Origin: Pseudomonas gingeri
GTDB taxonomy: Bacteria > Pseudomonadota > Gammaproteobacteria > Pseudomonadales > Pseudomonadaceae
Direction: 5' to 3'
Assembly (NCBI RefSeq): GCF_013386165.1
Contig: NZ_JACAOS010000003.1
Location: 1-64,000 of the forward strand
Length of the DNA: 64,000 nucleotides
Position numbers and translations under genes: made by a program. The notes under the pieces were generated by a model. It saw only the letters and a program-made list of their open reading frames with translations, was not told the origin of the DNA and did not search any database. This document shows positions 43,205 through 51,943 of the stretch, piece by piece (position 1 is the first letter of the stretch; each line of letters starts with the position of its first letter).

Positions 43205-44176
43205 TCAACCTTGCACATGGCACCTGACCCGCTGCGGCTCCTCTCCCAGCAATGCTTGCGGTTTTTCACAGCCGGCGCTGCACACACTGCATCGCTCACG
43301 AAAGAAACAGCCCTGCGGAAGGCGGCGGTTGCCCGGCAATTCGGTCGGCGCCGCCACCTGTTCCGCCTGCAAGGGCACGCCGAGTCGCGGCACCGCTTCC
43401 AGCAGCAGACGGGTGTAAGGATGGCGTGGCTGTTCCAGCACCTGGGTGGCGCTGCCCAACTCGACGATCTGCCCCAGGTACATCACCGCGACCCGATCCG
43501 CCATGTGCCGCACGACCGAGACGTTGTGGGAAATCAGAATGTAGGTCAGGTTGCGGGCCCGTTGCAGTTGCGCCAGCAGATTGAGGATTTGCGCCTGCAC
43601 CGAGATGTCCAGCGCCGAGGTCGGTTCGTCCAGGACAATGATGTCCGGGTCTGACGAGAGGGCGCGGGCAATGGCGATCCGTTGGCGCTGGCCGCCGGAA
43701 AACTGGTGGGGGAAACGGTCCAGGTATTCCGGGCGTATGCCGACCTGGGACGCGACCCTGGCGGCGATATCGCGCATGTGTGCACGCGGTGCATGACCCC
43801 GGGCGTATAACGGCTCGGTGATGATTTTCCAGATCGGCAGGCGTGGATCAAGTGAGGATTGCGGGTCCTGGAACACGATCTGTACGTTGCTGTTGCCCTT
43901 GCCGTCGGTACGAGCGGCCCAGTTCAGTTGGCCGCTGCTCGGCGCCACCAGGCCCATCAACAACTGGGCCAGGGTGCTTTTGCCGCAGCCCGACTCACCG
44001 ACGATGCCCAGGGTTTCGCCGGCCCTGACCTGAAGGTCGATGCCATTCAGCGCGTGGGCGTAACCCCGTGGTCGGCCGAGCCAGTCGTTGCTTACGGGGA
44101 AACGTACACGCACATCGTCGAGCCGGAGAATCTCGGGGGCTCCTTCGGTAACGGCGTGAATCACGGCACTGTTCAT
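43205..44176 (-). CDS. ddpF: D-Ala-D-Ala dipeptide ABC transporter ATP-binding protein
   Basis: A 323-residue ATPase of the OppF/DppF group: Walker A GESGCGKST, signature FSGGQRQR, Walker B IIVLDEPTSALD, and the C-terminal oligopeptide extension with four clustered cysteines (GCFFRERCSVCSAGC). The ATG at 44176 overlaps the stop of ddpD (TGATG). Substrate is inferred from the D-Ala-D-Ala dipeptidase in the same operon. Confidence 0.87.
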   Translation of the reverse strand: MNSAVIHAVTEGAPEILRLDDVRVRFPVSNDWLGRPRGYAHALNGIDLQVRAGETLGIVGESGCGKSTLAQLLMGLVAPSSGQLNWAARTDGKGNSNVQIVFQDPQSSLDPRLPIWKIITEPLYARGHAPRAHMRDIAARVASQVGIRPEYLDRFPHQFSGGQRQRIAIARALSSDPDIIVLDEPTSALDISVQAQILNLLAQLQRARNLTYILISHNVSVVRHMADRVAVMYLGQIVELGSATQVLEQPRHPYTRLLLEAVPRLGVPLQAEQVAAPTELPGNRRLPQGCFFRERCSVCSAGCEKPQALLGEEPQRVRCHVQG

Positions 44177-45171
44177 CACGAAAGCTCCTTGACCGGTAAC
44201 CAGCACGCGCTTTTACGGTGCTCATTGCCGTTGATGGGGTTGAGGCGCGGACGCTGGGCGCAGACCGGCATGCTATGCGGGCAGCGTTCCTCGAAGGTGC
44301 AGCCTGTGGGCAGGGAGGCCAGGTTCGGCACTTGTCCGGGGATGGTCATCAGCGGTTGCCCCGGCTCGACCATCTCGGGCAGACCGCTCAGCAACCCCTG
44401 GGTATAAGGGTGCTGCGGATTGCCCATCACTTCGGCGGTACGACCCTGCTCGACCACGGCCCCGGTGTACATCACATAAACCCGGTCGCAGAACTGCGAC
44501 ACCAGGGCCATGTCGTGGGTGATCAGCAAAATGGCGGTGCCTTTCTGCCGGGCCTTCTCCCTGAGCAGCAAGAGCACTTGGCGTTGCACGGTCACGTCGA
44601 GGGCGGTGGTCGGTTCATCGGCGATCAGCAGTTGCGGTTCGCAGGAGAACGCCAGCGCGATCATCACCCGTTGGCGCATGCCGCCGGACAGCTCGAACGG
44701 ATAGCTTTCCAGCACTTGTTCGGGGCTGGCGATATGCATGTCCCGCAGCAGTGCGATGGCCTTGAGACGAGCTTGGGCCGCGCTGATCTTCTGGTGATGG
44801 ATGATCACGTCGAGCATTTGCCGACCGATGCGCCGGGTCGGATTAAGGGCCGTCATCGGCTCCTGGAAAATCATCGCCGCATCGCGGCCACGGATTTGCA
44901 GCAGTTCCTTTTCAGAAGCCGCCAGCATGTCGCGATCCAGCATGCTCAGGCTGCCGGCGGTGATGCGATAACTGCGTTCGGGCAGCAGGCGCATGCTGAG
45001 CATCGCCGTGACCGACTTGCCCGAGCCGGACTCGCCGACCACGCCGACGATCTCGCCGGGATTGATGTGCAGCGAGACGCCGTTCAACGCCTTGACGTTG
45101 TTCTTGTAGGCCGGGAATTCCAGGCTCAGGTTATCGATGGCCAATACGGGAGTGGTGGTGGGCATGGTCAT
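44176..45171 (-). CDS. ddpD: D-Ala-D-Ala dipeptide ABC transporter ATP-binding protein
   Basis: A 331-residue ATPase of the OppD/DppD group: Walker A GESGSGKSV, signature LSGGMRQR, Walker B LLIADEPTTALDVTVQ, and a C-terminal cysteine cluster (GCTFEERCPHSMPVCAQRPR). The ATG at 45171 shares ATGA with the stop of the permease gene; an ATG at 45165 has somewhat better spacing to GGGGA. It forms the ATPase pair with the ddpF product. Confidence 0.87.
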   Translation of the reverse strand: MTMPTTTPVLAIDNLSLEFPAYKNNVKALNGVSLHINPGEIVGVVGESGSGKSVTAMLSMRLLPERSYRITAGSLSMLDRDMLAASEKELLQIRGRDAAMIFQEPMTALNPTRRIGRQMLDVIIHHQKISAAQARLKAIALLRDMHIASPEQVLESYPFELSGGMRQRVMIALAFSCEPQLLIADEPTTALDVTVQRQVLLLLREKARQKGTAILLITHDMALVSQFCDRVYVMYTGAVVEQGRTAEVMGNPQHPYTQGLLSGLPEMVEPGQPLMTIPGQVPNLASLPTGCTFEERCPHSMPVCAQRPRLNPINGNEHRKSACWLPVKELS

Positions 45172-46049
45172 TTCCCCTGTTGCCGTGGGTCGAGCAGATC
45201 GCGCACGCCATCGCCCAGCAGGTTGAAGCCGGTGGCGGTGATCAGAATCGCCAGGCCGGGAAAGGTGGAATACCACCAGTTATCCAGGATGTAGTTGCGC
45301 CCGGTGGCAACCATCGCGCCCCATTCGGCGGTCGGCTGTTGCGCCCCCAGGCCGATAAAACCCAGTGCCGAAGCCATGAGAATGGCGCTGCCGATATCCA
45401 GGCTCAGTTGCACCAGCAGCGGCGGCATGGCGTTGCGCGCCACGTGCCAGTGCACCAGGTGCCAGCGACTGGCGCCGAAGGTCTGGGCGGCCTTGACGTA
45501 GCCCATCTGGCGGATGCTCAAGGCCTGGCCGCGGGCCAGCCGGACATAGGAGGGAATCCGCACCAGGGTGATCGCCAGCATGGCGTTGAACAGGCTGGCA
45601 CCCAAGGCCGCGGCCAGGGCCATGATCAGCACCAGGGATGGCACCGACAGCATGATGTCCATCAGGCGCATGATCAGCGCGTCGAAACGTCCGCCGATTA
45701 CCCCGGAAAAACAGCCGAGCAAACCACCGATCAAGCAAGACGCAAAGGCCACGAACAGGCCGACCCCCACCGACTGTTGGCTACCGAACAACACGCGGCT
45801 GTACAGGTCGCGGCCGACTTCATCGGTACCGAACCAATGCTCGGCGGACGGCGGCATCAGGCGCGCGGCGAGGTCCAGTGCGTTGGGGTCGTGGCTGGCC
45901 AGCCATGGGGCGAAGATCATGCACAGCAAGACGATAAAGGTGATCGCCAGGCCGGCCATGGTCAGCGGGCTGCGGCGGATCTGGTAGGCCAGGTAGGCGA
46001 GCTTTTCGCGCCAGCGGGGGCGTTGTGCGGTTGTCAGGGTCAAGGACAT
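45168..46049 (-). CDS. ddpC: dipeptide ABC transporter permease (DppC type)
   Basis: A 293-residue permease with an N-terminal soluble leader, a first helix (LTMAGLAITFIVLLCMIFAP), the family motif HWFGTDEVGRDLYSRVLFG and the EAA loop (GYVKAAQTFGASRWHLVHWH). It follows the DppB-type permease after one base. Confidence 0.87.
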   Translation of the reverse strand: MSLTLTTAQRPRWREKLAYLAYQIRRSPLTMAGLAITFIVLLCMIFAPWLASHDPNALDLAARLMPPSAEHWFGTDEVGRDLYSRVLFGSQQSVGVGLFVAFASCLIGGLLGCFSGVIGGRFDALIMRLMDIMLSVPSLVLIMALAAALGASLFNAMLAITLVRIPSYVRLARGQALSIRQMGYVKAAQTFGASRWHLVHWHVARNAMPPLLVQLSLDIGSAILMASALGFIGLGAQQPTAEWGAMVATGRNYILDNWWYSTFPGLAILITATGFNLLGDGVRDLLDPRQQGK

Positions 46050-46050
46050 T

Positions 46051-47067
46051 TCAATTCACCTCGCCGATGCGTGGGTCGATCACGCGGTACAACAGATCGA
46101 TGGCCATGTTCAGCAGCACATAGATGAACGAAACCAGAATCGCGAAGCCCATCACCGCCGGGAAGTCCAGGGACTGGATCGACTTGACCACATAGGCACC
46201 CATGCCGGGCCAGGCAAAGACGGTTTCGGTCAGGACGGCGCCGTACAGCAAGTCACCCAGGGTCAGCCCGAGTACGGTCACCGAAGGGATCAGGGCGTTG
46301 GGCAGGGCATGACGCAGCACGACGCTCCAGCGCGACAGGCCATAGGCGCGAGCGGTACGGATGTAGTCTTCGGCCAGTTGATCGAGCATGGCGGAGCGGA
46401 TCTGTCGGGCGACCACGCCCAGGGTCACGAAGCCCAGGGTTGCGGCGGGAAGAATCAGGTGTTGCAGCACATCGAGAAACAGGCTGCTGTCGCCGGCAAT
46501 CAGCGAATCGATCAGGTAAAAACCGGTAAAGGTCGGCGGTGGCGCGAGCCCTTCGGATAATCGGCCACCTCCGGGCAACCAGCCCAGTTGACCGTAGAAC
46601 AGCACAATCGCGCCCAGCCCGAGCCAGAAGGCCGGGGTGGAAATGCCGGTGACCGCGAGCGTGCGGGCGATCTGGTCAACGGCCCGGTTGTGATAGACCG
46701 CCGACAGGACCCCCAGCGGCACGCCCACCAGGATCGCCAGGAGCAGCGCCACCAGAGCCAGCTCCAGGGTGGCCGGGAAGAATGCCTGCAGGTCTTCGAG
46801 CACCGGACGGTTGGTGCGGATCGAGGTGCCCAGGTCGCCATGCAGCAGGTCCAGCAGGTAACGGCCGTATTGTTGATACAACGGCAGGTCCAGTCCCAGT
46901 TGGTGACGGATGCCGGCCACCAGTGCATCGCTGGCACGATCGCCGGCGATCAGTCGGGCCGGATCGCCGGGAATCAGATGGGAAATTGCAAATGTAATCA
47001 GCGAAACACCGAACACGACCAATACCAGGCCGAACAGGCGCTTGCGCAACAGAGTCAGGAAGGCCAT
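46051..47067 (-). CDS. ddpB: dipeptide ABC transporter permease (DppB type)
   Basis: A 338-residue permease. The N-terminus (LLRKRLFGLVLVVFGVSLIT, FAISHLIPGDPARLI) is typical of DppB/OppB, as is the EAA loop (DYIRTARAYGLSRWSVVLRH) and the end VIDPRIG. It partners DdpC to form the channel. The gene starts 75 bases after the binding-protein gene. Confidence 0.88.
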   Translation of the reverse strand: MAFLTLLRKRLFGLVLVVFGVSLITFAISHLIPGDPARLIAGDRASDALVAGIRHQLGLDLPLYQQYGRYLLDLLHGDLGTSIRTNRPVLEDLQAFFPATLELALVALLLAILVGVPLGVLSAVYHNRAVDQIARTLAVTGISTPAFWLGLGAIVLFYGQLGWLPGGGRLSEGLAPPPTFTGFYLIDSLIAGDSSLFLDVLQHLILPAATLGFVTLGVVARQIRSAMLDQLAEDYIRTARAYGLSRWSVVLRHALPNALIPSVTVLGLTLGDLLYGAVLTETVFAWPGMGAYVVKSIQSLDFPAVMGFAILVSFIYVLLNMAIDLLYRVIDPRIGEVN

Positions 47068-47142
47068 TTGGCACCTCAGTTACGGCAACGACGAGAATCA
47101 GACGCCGCGCCGACCCTGAATGGCCGACGCGGGGGAGCAGGT

Positions 47143-48711
47143 TTACTTGCTCATGCTGCCCAGGTTGAAGACCTGTTCGAGCATCGGGTTGAACACGTAG
47201 CCTTTGACCGAATCACGCATCGGCAAGGTGTAGCTCTTCTGATAGAGGTAGGCGTAGACGCTGTCCTTGAGCACCATTTTCTGTGCGCTCTGGTACAGCT
47301 CGACGCGCTTGGCGGTGTCGCTGGTGGCAGCGGCTTCGCGGATCAGCTTGTCGACTTCGGGGTTGCTGTAGAACGAGCGGTTGCCTTGCAGGCCCTGCAT
47401 CTTGGAGTCGAACCAGAAGTTCATGAACATGTAGGGGTCGGCAAAGTCGGGGCTCCAGGCGCCCGAGGCAATGTCGTAATCGGCCTGGCCGACGCGCTCA
47501 CGCAGGGTCGCGTTGGCGAGCTTTTCCATCTTGAGGTTGATTCCCAGTGGGGCCAGTGCGGCTTGCAGCGTCAGGCCGATCGGTTCCCAGTTGGGATCCT
47601 TGTCCGAGTACATGTAGCTGAGGGTGGTGATTTTCTGCGGGTCCTTGGCCAGGCTGTCCTTGGCGGCGGCGAGGTCCTGTTTCATCGGCGGCAACGAACT
47701 GTCGTAGGCCCACATGCCGTCCGGGATCGGCCCGTTCATCAATTTGGCCTTGTCCTTGAGGATGCCTTTGACGATGCCGTTGTAGTCGACGGCCTGGGTT
47801 ATCGCCCGACGGGCATCGACGCTGGCCAGCGGACCTTTCTTGTTGTTCAGGTACAGGTAGGTCACCCGCAACGACGGGAATTCCCTGACCACCACGCCGG
47901 ACTTCTTGGCGAGCGCGCCGAGCTGGTCTTCGGGCATGTCTTCGATGATGTCCAGGTCACCGTGTTCCAGTTGCAGACGACGCACGGAAGGCTCGGCGAT
48001 GATCTTGACGACCACGCTTTTCAGCGCGGGCTTGGGGCCGGCGAAGTAGGTGTTCGGCTCCAGGGTCAAGGACTGGCCTTTCTGCCAGTTGCTCAGGCGG
48101 AAGGGACCGGAGCCCGCGGTGTGGCTGGACAGCCAGGCATTGACGTCGGCTGTCTTGGTCACCACGTCCGGGTTGATGATCGAGGCGCCGTTGTGGGCCA
48201 GGGTAAACAGGAACGGTGCAAACGGCGTTTTCAGGGTGAAACGGATGGTCTGCGGATCGACCACCGCCACGACCATGTCCTCGGGGAAGGCACCGGACGG
48301 CCCTTGCTTGAGGGTCATCAGGCGATCAAAGGAAAACTTCACCGCAGCGGCATCCACCGGGGCGCCGTCATCGAACTTGTTGCCCGGCTTGATCTTGAAC
48401 TCCCAGACCAGGTTGTCCGGGGAAACGGTCCAGCTTTCGGCCAGGTCGCCCTGGACTTCGGTGCTGCTTTTATCGCCCTCGACCTTGTAACCCACCAGAC
48501 GCTGGTACGACGGATAGGTAATGGTCCAGTCGTTATTGTCAAAGGTCACGGCGGGATCGAGGGTCTGCGGGTCGGCGGGTTTGCCGATCACCAGCGTGTC
48601 TTTGGGGATGGCCGCCGTTGCGGCCTGCCAAGCCCCCAGGCTCAAGGCGCTGCAGAGGACGCTCAGCAGCAGTTTGCCGGGCTTGCGGGTCACGGTGTTC
48701 GTTGGGTTCAT
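47143..48711 (-). CDS. ddpA: dipeptide-binding periplasmic protein (family 5)
   Basis: A 522-residue family 5 solute-binding protein. A signal peptide ends near WQAATA-AIPK (residue ~28). The mature chain has TLVIGKPADPQTLDPA and GDLAESWTVSPDNLVWEFKI, the family signature. The ATG at 48711 follows AAGGAAAC. DdpX and the four transporter genes suggest D-Ala-D-Ala or cell-wall dipeptides as ligand. Confidence 0.86.
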   Translation of the reverse strand: MNPTNTVTRKPGKLLLSVLCSALSLGAWQAATAAIPKDTLVIGKPADPQTLDPAVTFDNNDWTITYPSYQRLVGYKVEGDKSSTEVQGDLAESWTVSPDNLVWEFKIKPGNKFDDGAPVDAAAVKFSFDRLMTLKQGPSGAFPEDMVVAVVDPQTIRFTLKTPFAPFLFTLAHNGASIINPDVVTKTADVNAWLSSHTAGSGPFRLSNWQKGQSLTLEPNTYFAGPKPALKSVVVKIIAEPSVRRLQLEHGDLDIIEDMPEDQLGALAKKSGVVVREFPSLRVTYLYLNNKKGPLASVDARRAITQAVDYNGIVKGILKDKAKLMNGPIPDGMWAYDSSLPPMKQDLAAAKDSLAKDPQKITTLSYMYSDKDPNWEPIGLTLQAALAPLGINLKMEKLANATLRERVGQADYDIASGAWSPDFADPYMFMNFWFDSKMQGLQGNRSFYSNPEVDKLIREAAATSDTAKRVELYQSAQKMVLKDSVYAYLYQKSYTLPMRDSVKGYVFNPMLEQVFNLGSMSK

Positions 48712-48918
48712 GCCGGTTTCCTTGATCATTCGATGTATGGAAGTTCGTCAGGTTTTTTATAAAAGCTATAACCGGGCAGTTGCAGGTGAAGCATAAATAA
48801 CGCTGTTTTATTGTTGTTTTCAGCCACACCCAAGGTGGCTGTGCTGTGTCGCTTGCGAGACTCTGTGGTTTCGTCAGTGCTGGCGTTGCGCTTCGATTGG
48901 GTTTTTCAGGGCCGTGGT

Positions 48919-49458
48919 TTACGCCTCCTCCAACAGTGGGTAATCGTCGGCATTCGGTAGTTCGTAATGCCACCATTCCGTATCGATCGCCTGGAACCCG
49001 GCGCCGAGCATGATCCCCAGCAACAGCAGGCGATTGCGTTGCACATTGGCGGGCAGGTCGGGGTAGAACTGATGGGAGCGTTCTTCCATGGCGTCGAAGG
49101 CGGTGCCCATATCCAGCGGCTCGCCATCAGCGTCCACCAGGGTCAGGTCCACGGCCACGCCACGGCTGTGGTGGGAACCCAGGTGCGGATCGCGCACGTA
49201 GTCGTTGTTGGGCAGCACCTCCCACAACAGATACTGGGCGTAGGGCGGGCGATAGGCGTCATAGATGCGCAGGGTCAATCCGGCCAGGCGCGCTCGTTGG
49301 CTGGCCTTGTTCAGGCAATCGGCGGCTTGGCGATGCAGCAGGCAACGGGCCGTCGGGTAGATCACCTTTCCAGCCAGGTTGTCTGCGCTGGCGTAGATCA
49401 GGTCGATTTGTACCTGGTAACGCTGGGCATCAATCTCTACAAGGGGGCTGTTGTTCAC
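48919..49458 (-). CDS. ddpX: D-alanyl-D-alanine dipeptidase (VanX family)
   Basis: A 179-residue zinc dipeptidase. The SxHxxGxAxD motif is S95-H97-G100-A102-D104 (in GSHHSRGVAVDLT), and the third ligand and general base are in the EWWHYE stretch (E161, H164). It hydrolyses D-Ala-D-Ala. There is no signal peptide, so it is cytoplasmic and acts after transport, as in E. coli DdpX. The gene lies between the RpiR regulator (36 bases upstream) and the binding-protein gene. Because the rest is a nutrient-uptake operon, I read this as peptidoglycan-fragment use, not vancomycin resistance. Confidence 0.9.
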   Translation of the reverse strand: MNNSPLVEIDAQRYQVQIDLIYASADNLAGKVIYPTARCLLHRQAADCLNKASQRARLAGLTLRIYDAYRPPYAQYLLWEVLPNNDYVRDPHLGSHHSRGVAVDLTLVDADGEPLDMGTAFDAMEERSHQFYPDLPANVQRNRLLLLGIMLGAGFQAIDTEWWHYELPNADDYPLLEEA

Positions 49459-49494
49459 ACAAACACTCCAGTTGGGATGTGCAGAGGCAGTGGG

Positions 49495-50355
49495 TCAGCC
49501 TTCGAATTGACCGAAGGCTTTTTGCAATTGACGGTTCTTGGCCAGGCGTTCATCGAGACCCTCGCCGTATTTTTCCGCGACGGCCGAAACCACCAGGTTC
49601 AACAGGCAGGCCAGCGGGGCAGGGGAGTCCCAGAACTGCCCGACATCGGTTTTCAGCTGCAGGAGATCCAGCGGATAGTCCCGGGCCCACGGGCATTGCA
49701 GGTCGGTGATCAGGGCCAGCGGCAGGTTGTTGTCCGTCGCTGCGTCGCAGAAAGTCTGGGTCACGCTGGAGTAAGCGCGGAAGTCGGCAATGATCGCGTA
49801 GGGATTGGCGAAGCCGGAATTCAGGGTTTCCGCGTAGATACCCGACAGGCCATCGACGTAGTAGACCTTGGGGCGAATGTATTCGAGGTGGCTGTGGAAT
49901 GCGGTGAGAATCCCGCGGGTCGATTGAATCCCGAGAATGAACACGGCATCGGCTTCATGGATGCGTTGCACGATCCTGGCAAAGGCCTCGCTGCGTGCCA
50001 GGCCGTAGGCGTGCTGGATGGCTTCGATTTCGCGCGTCATGGAGCGGTCGAGGGCATCGTCCTGGTTGCTCTCGGCGCGAAAGGCGGCAATCCGGTCGGT
50101 GATCAGCCAGGAGCTCGGCGCTTCACCGCGCAGGCTTTTTTTCACCTCATCGAGATTACGGTAACCCAGGGAGCGTAAAAAGCGCCCCACGGAAATCCCG
50201 GTGGTGGAGGCTTGTTGCGCAATGCTGTCGGCCGACTCGAAGGGCAGCTGTTCCGGGTTGCCCAGCAGGTAGCTGGCAATGCGTTTGCCGGTGGGGGTCA
50301 GGCTGGAAAACTGTTGCTCCAGTCGCTGAAGAAAGCTGTTCTTTTCCGTGGACAT
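49495..50355 (-). CDS. MurR/RpiR-family regulator
   Basis: A 286-residue regulator with the RpiR N-terminal helix-turn-helix (SLTPTGKRIASYLLGNPEQL, ADSIAQQASTTGISVGRFLR) and a C-terminal SIS sugar-isomerase domain (residues ~115-260, AFARIVQRIHEADAVFILGI, VYYVDGLSGIYAET). RpiR proteins often sense phosphorylated sugars or cell-wall amino sugars, which fits a peptidoglycan-dipeptide operon. It heads the ddp genes, and a perfect inverted repeat lies in front of it. Confidence 0.88.
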   Translation of the reverse strand: MSTEKNSFLQRLEQQFSSLTPTGKRIASYLLGNPEQLPFESADSIAQQASTTGISVGRFLRSLGYRNLDEVKKSLRGEAPSSWLITDRIAAFRAESNQDDALDRSMTREIEAIQHAYGLARSEAFARIVQRIHEADAVFILGIQSTRGILTAFHSHLEYIRPKVYYVDGLSGIYAETLNSGFANPYAIIADFRAYSSVTQTFCDAATDNNLPLALITDLQCPWARDYPLDLLQLKTDVGQFWDSPAPLACLLNLVVSAVAEKYGEGLDERLAKNRQLQKAFGQFEG

Positions 50356-50372
50356 AGCGGTAAGCCGGAGTT

Positions 50373-50415
50373 GTTATGTTTATGTCATTTATCTGTCTGT
50401 TGTTATAAACATAAC
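50373..50415 (-). promoter_or_regulatory. inverted repeat before the RpiR gene
   Basis: GTTATGTTTAT (50373-50383) and ATAAACATAAC (50405-50415) form a perfect 11-bp inverted repeat around a 21-base spacer, 18-60 bases upstream of the regulator start. It is the likely operator of the ddp locus. Degenerate relatives (ATAAAAGCTATAAC near 48758, CATAAATAAC near 48792) lie before ddpA. Confidence 0.7.
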
Positions 50416-50517
50416 ATCGGCGTTCGAAGCAACACAACGTCTTTTTCAGACGATCTCACTGGGGGCCGTCAGGTTTTGTGTGCAGACGGGGTCGATGACC
50501 CCGTCCGGGAACCGCGA

Positions 50518-51333
50518 TTACTCGGTTTTTGCCGCCATCAAGGCGTTCAGTTCGCCGTAGGTATGGGCTTTCAAGGCGTGGGTATCGAGTTGGCCGTTGT
50601 CCAGGAAGCTACGGACCAATGTGCCCATGGCGCCGTGCAGGAACTCGGCGATGCTCGATCCCGCGCTGAGGCGCCTGACGCCCAGGCGCTTCAGTTCATC
50701 GGGGGAGGCCAGGCCGTCCCGGGACAACAGGTTGACCGGCAGTGGGGTGGCCCGGCAGATCGCGGCAATTTCGTTCGAGTCGACCACGCCGGCGGCAAAC
50801 AGCCCATCCGCCCCGGCGCCGGCATACAGTGCGGCGCGTTTCAGCAGTTCTTCAAGACGCTGCTCGGCGGGGAACAGGTTCTTCAGATAGACGTCGGTCC
50901 GTACGTTGATGAACAGCTTGACGCCCGTCTGATTGGCCACCTTTCTCGCCACATCGATCTTGCGCACGAGCAGTTCTGGAGAGCCCAGGCCGTCTTCGAT
51001 ATTGACCCCGACCGCTCCGGCGGCGATCACGGCGTTGATCACCTGGCCGACCTGTTCCAGGTCATCCGAGTAGCCGCCTTCGATATCCACCGTGAGCGGT
51101 ACGCTAAGTACTCGTGCCATCGACTTGACGGTGGTGCTCAGCAGGTCGAGCGGCAACTGGTTGCCATCCTGATAACCGTGGGACCAGGCCATGGCGGCGC
51201 TGCTGGTGGCCACCGCCTTGCCGCCCAGGCGTTCGACGATGCGTGCACCGCCGGCATCGGCGACATTGGCCAATACCAGCAGTCCATTCTGATGCAGGCT
51301 GTGAAAAGCGTTATCCAGTGCGGTCATGACCAT
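50518..51333 (-). CDS. isocitrate lyase/PEP mutase-superfamily protein
   Basis: A 271-residue TIM-barrel protein of the PEP mutase/isocitrate lyase superfamily (VLANVADAGGARIVERLGGK, LTVDIEGGYSD, GVNIEDGLGSPE, INVRTDVYLKN). The motif that marks true PEP mutase (EDK…NS) is replaced by EDGLGSPE, so phosphonate synthesis is unlikely; a lyase of a related C-C bond is more plausible. Function unknown. It lies between the ddp region and the NRPS cluster. The ATG at 51333 follows AAGGAG; 51327 is possible. Confidence 0.72.
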   Translation of the reverse strand: MVMTALDNAFHSLHQNGLLVLANVADAGGARIVERLGGKAVATSSAAMAWSHGYQDGNQLPLDLLSTTVKSMARVLSVPLTVDIEGGYSDDLEQVGQVINAVIAAGAVGVNIEDGLGSPELLVRKIDVARKVANQTGVKLFINVRTDVYLKNLFPAEQRLEELLKRAALYAGAGADGLFAAGVVDSNEIAAICRATPLPVNLLSRDGLASPDELKRLGVRRLSAGSSIAEFLHGAMGTLVRSFLDNGQLDTHALKAHTYGELNALMAAKTE

Positions 51334-51472
51334 TCAACTCCTTTGAAAATGATGGTTTGAATAACAAGGGGCGGCGCCGTGGGGCCGGTTATTACAAGGT
51401 TGGATTGGCTAGGCAGTCGTTGCCAATGATGCACGATGTCCTGGCAAGGCAGGCCGGGAGGGGCGAGCTGTT

Positions 51473-51943
51473 TCAGGTATAGGCAGACAAGGGGATGATC
51501 TTTGAGTCATACACTTCGCGAAGTGTGATCGATGTTCTGATTTGCGTAATGCAGGGAATCTTGCGCAGCGTCTTTTCAATAAAGACTGTATATAAGGCAA
51601 TACTTTTACATACTATCTTTACCAGGAAATCATAGTCGCCCGTCACGTTGTAAAGGGCCACGACCTCCGGGCACAAGGTGATTTTTTCTTCCAGCTTGCG
51701 GGTGACTTCTTCGGTGTGCGAGTCAACAGAAAGATGAACGAAGGCGGTGACTTCGAAGCCCAATGCTTCCTTGTTGAGCATGGCTTGATAGCCCTGGATG
51801 AAACCCTCTTCTTCAAGGCGTTTCAGACGGCGCCAACACGGTGTTTCACTCATGGAAAGCACTTCCGCAAGTTTCGATGTGGTGGTCAGACAATTAGCCT
51901 GCATGATACTCAAGATCTTTAAATCTATTGCATCAAGCGCCAT
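51473..51943 (-). CDS. Lrp/AsnC-family regulator
   Basis: A 156-residue Lrp-type protein. The helix-turn-helix is at residues ~5-50 (LKILSIMQANCLTTTSKLAE, VLSMSETPCWRRLKRLEEEG) and the RAM/effector domain follows (VALYNVTGDYDFLVKIVCK). I chose the ATG at 51943; the frame extends to a TTG at 51958. Position suggests local control of the PEP-mutase-like gene or the NRPS genes. Confidence 0.84.
   Translation of the reverse strand: MALDAIDLKILSIMQANCLTTTSKLAEVLSMSETPCWRRLKRLEEEGFIQGYQAMLNKEALGFEVTAFVHLSVDSHTEEVTRKLEEKITLCPEVVALYNVTGDYDFLVKIVCKSIALYTVFIEKTLRKIPCITQIRTSITLREVYDSKIIPLSAYT

Noticed and set aside
46588..48762. A long open frame (724 codons) on the + strand opposite ddpA and ddpB
   Set aside because: It is antisense to two genes with clear family motifs, and its translation is low-complexity (Gln/His/Gly/Arg-rich), typical of a GC-rich shadow.
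48919..49458. Vancomycin-resistance vanX
   Set aside because: The gene sits in a dipeptide uptake operon in a Gram-negative genome and has no vanA/vanH/vanR-vanS neighbours; nutrient use is the simpler reading.
50518..51333. Possible phosphonate biosynthesis start gene (PEP mutase)
   Set aside because: The EDK…NS motif of PEP mutase is replaced by EDGLGSPE, and no phosphonopyruvate decarboxylase lies nearby.
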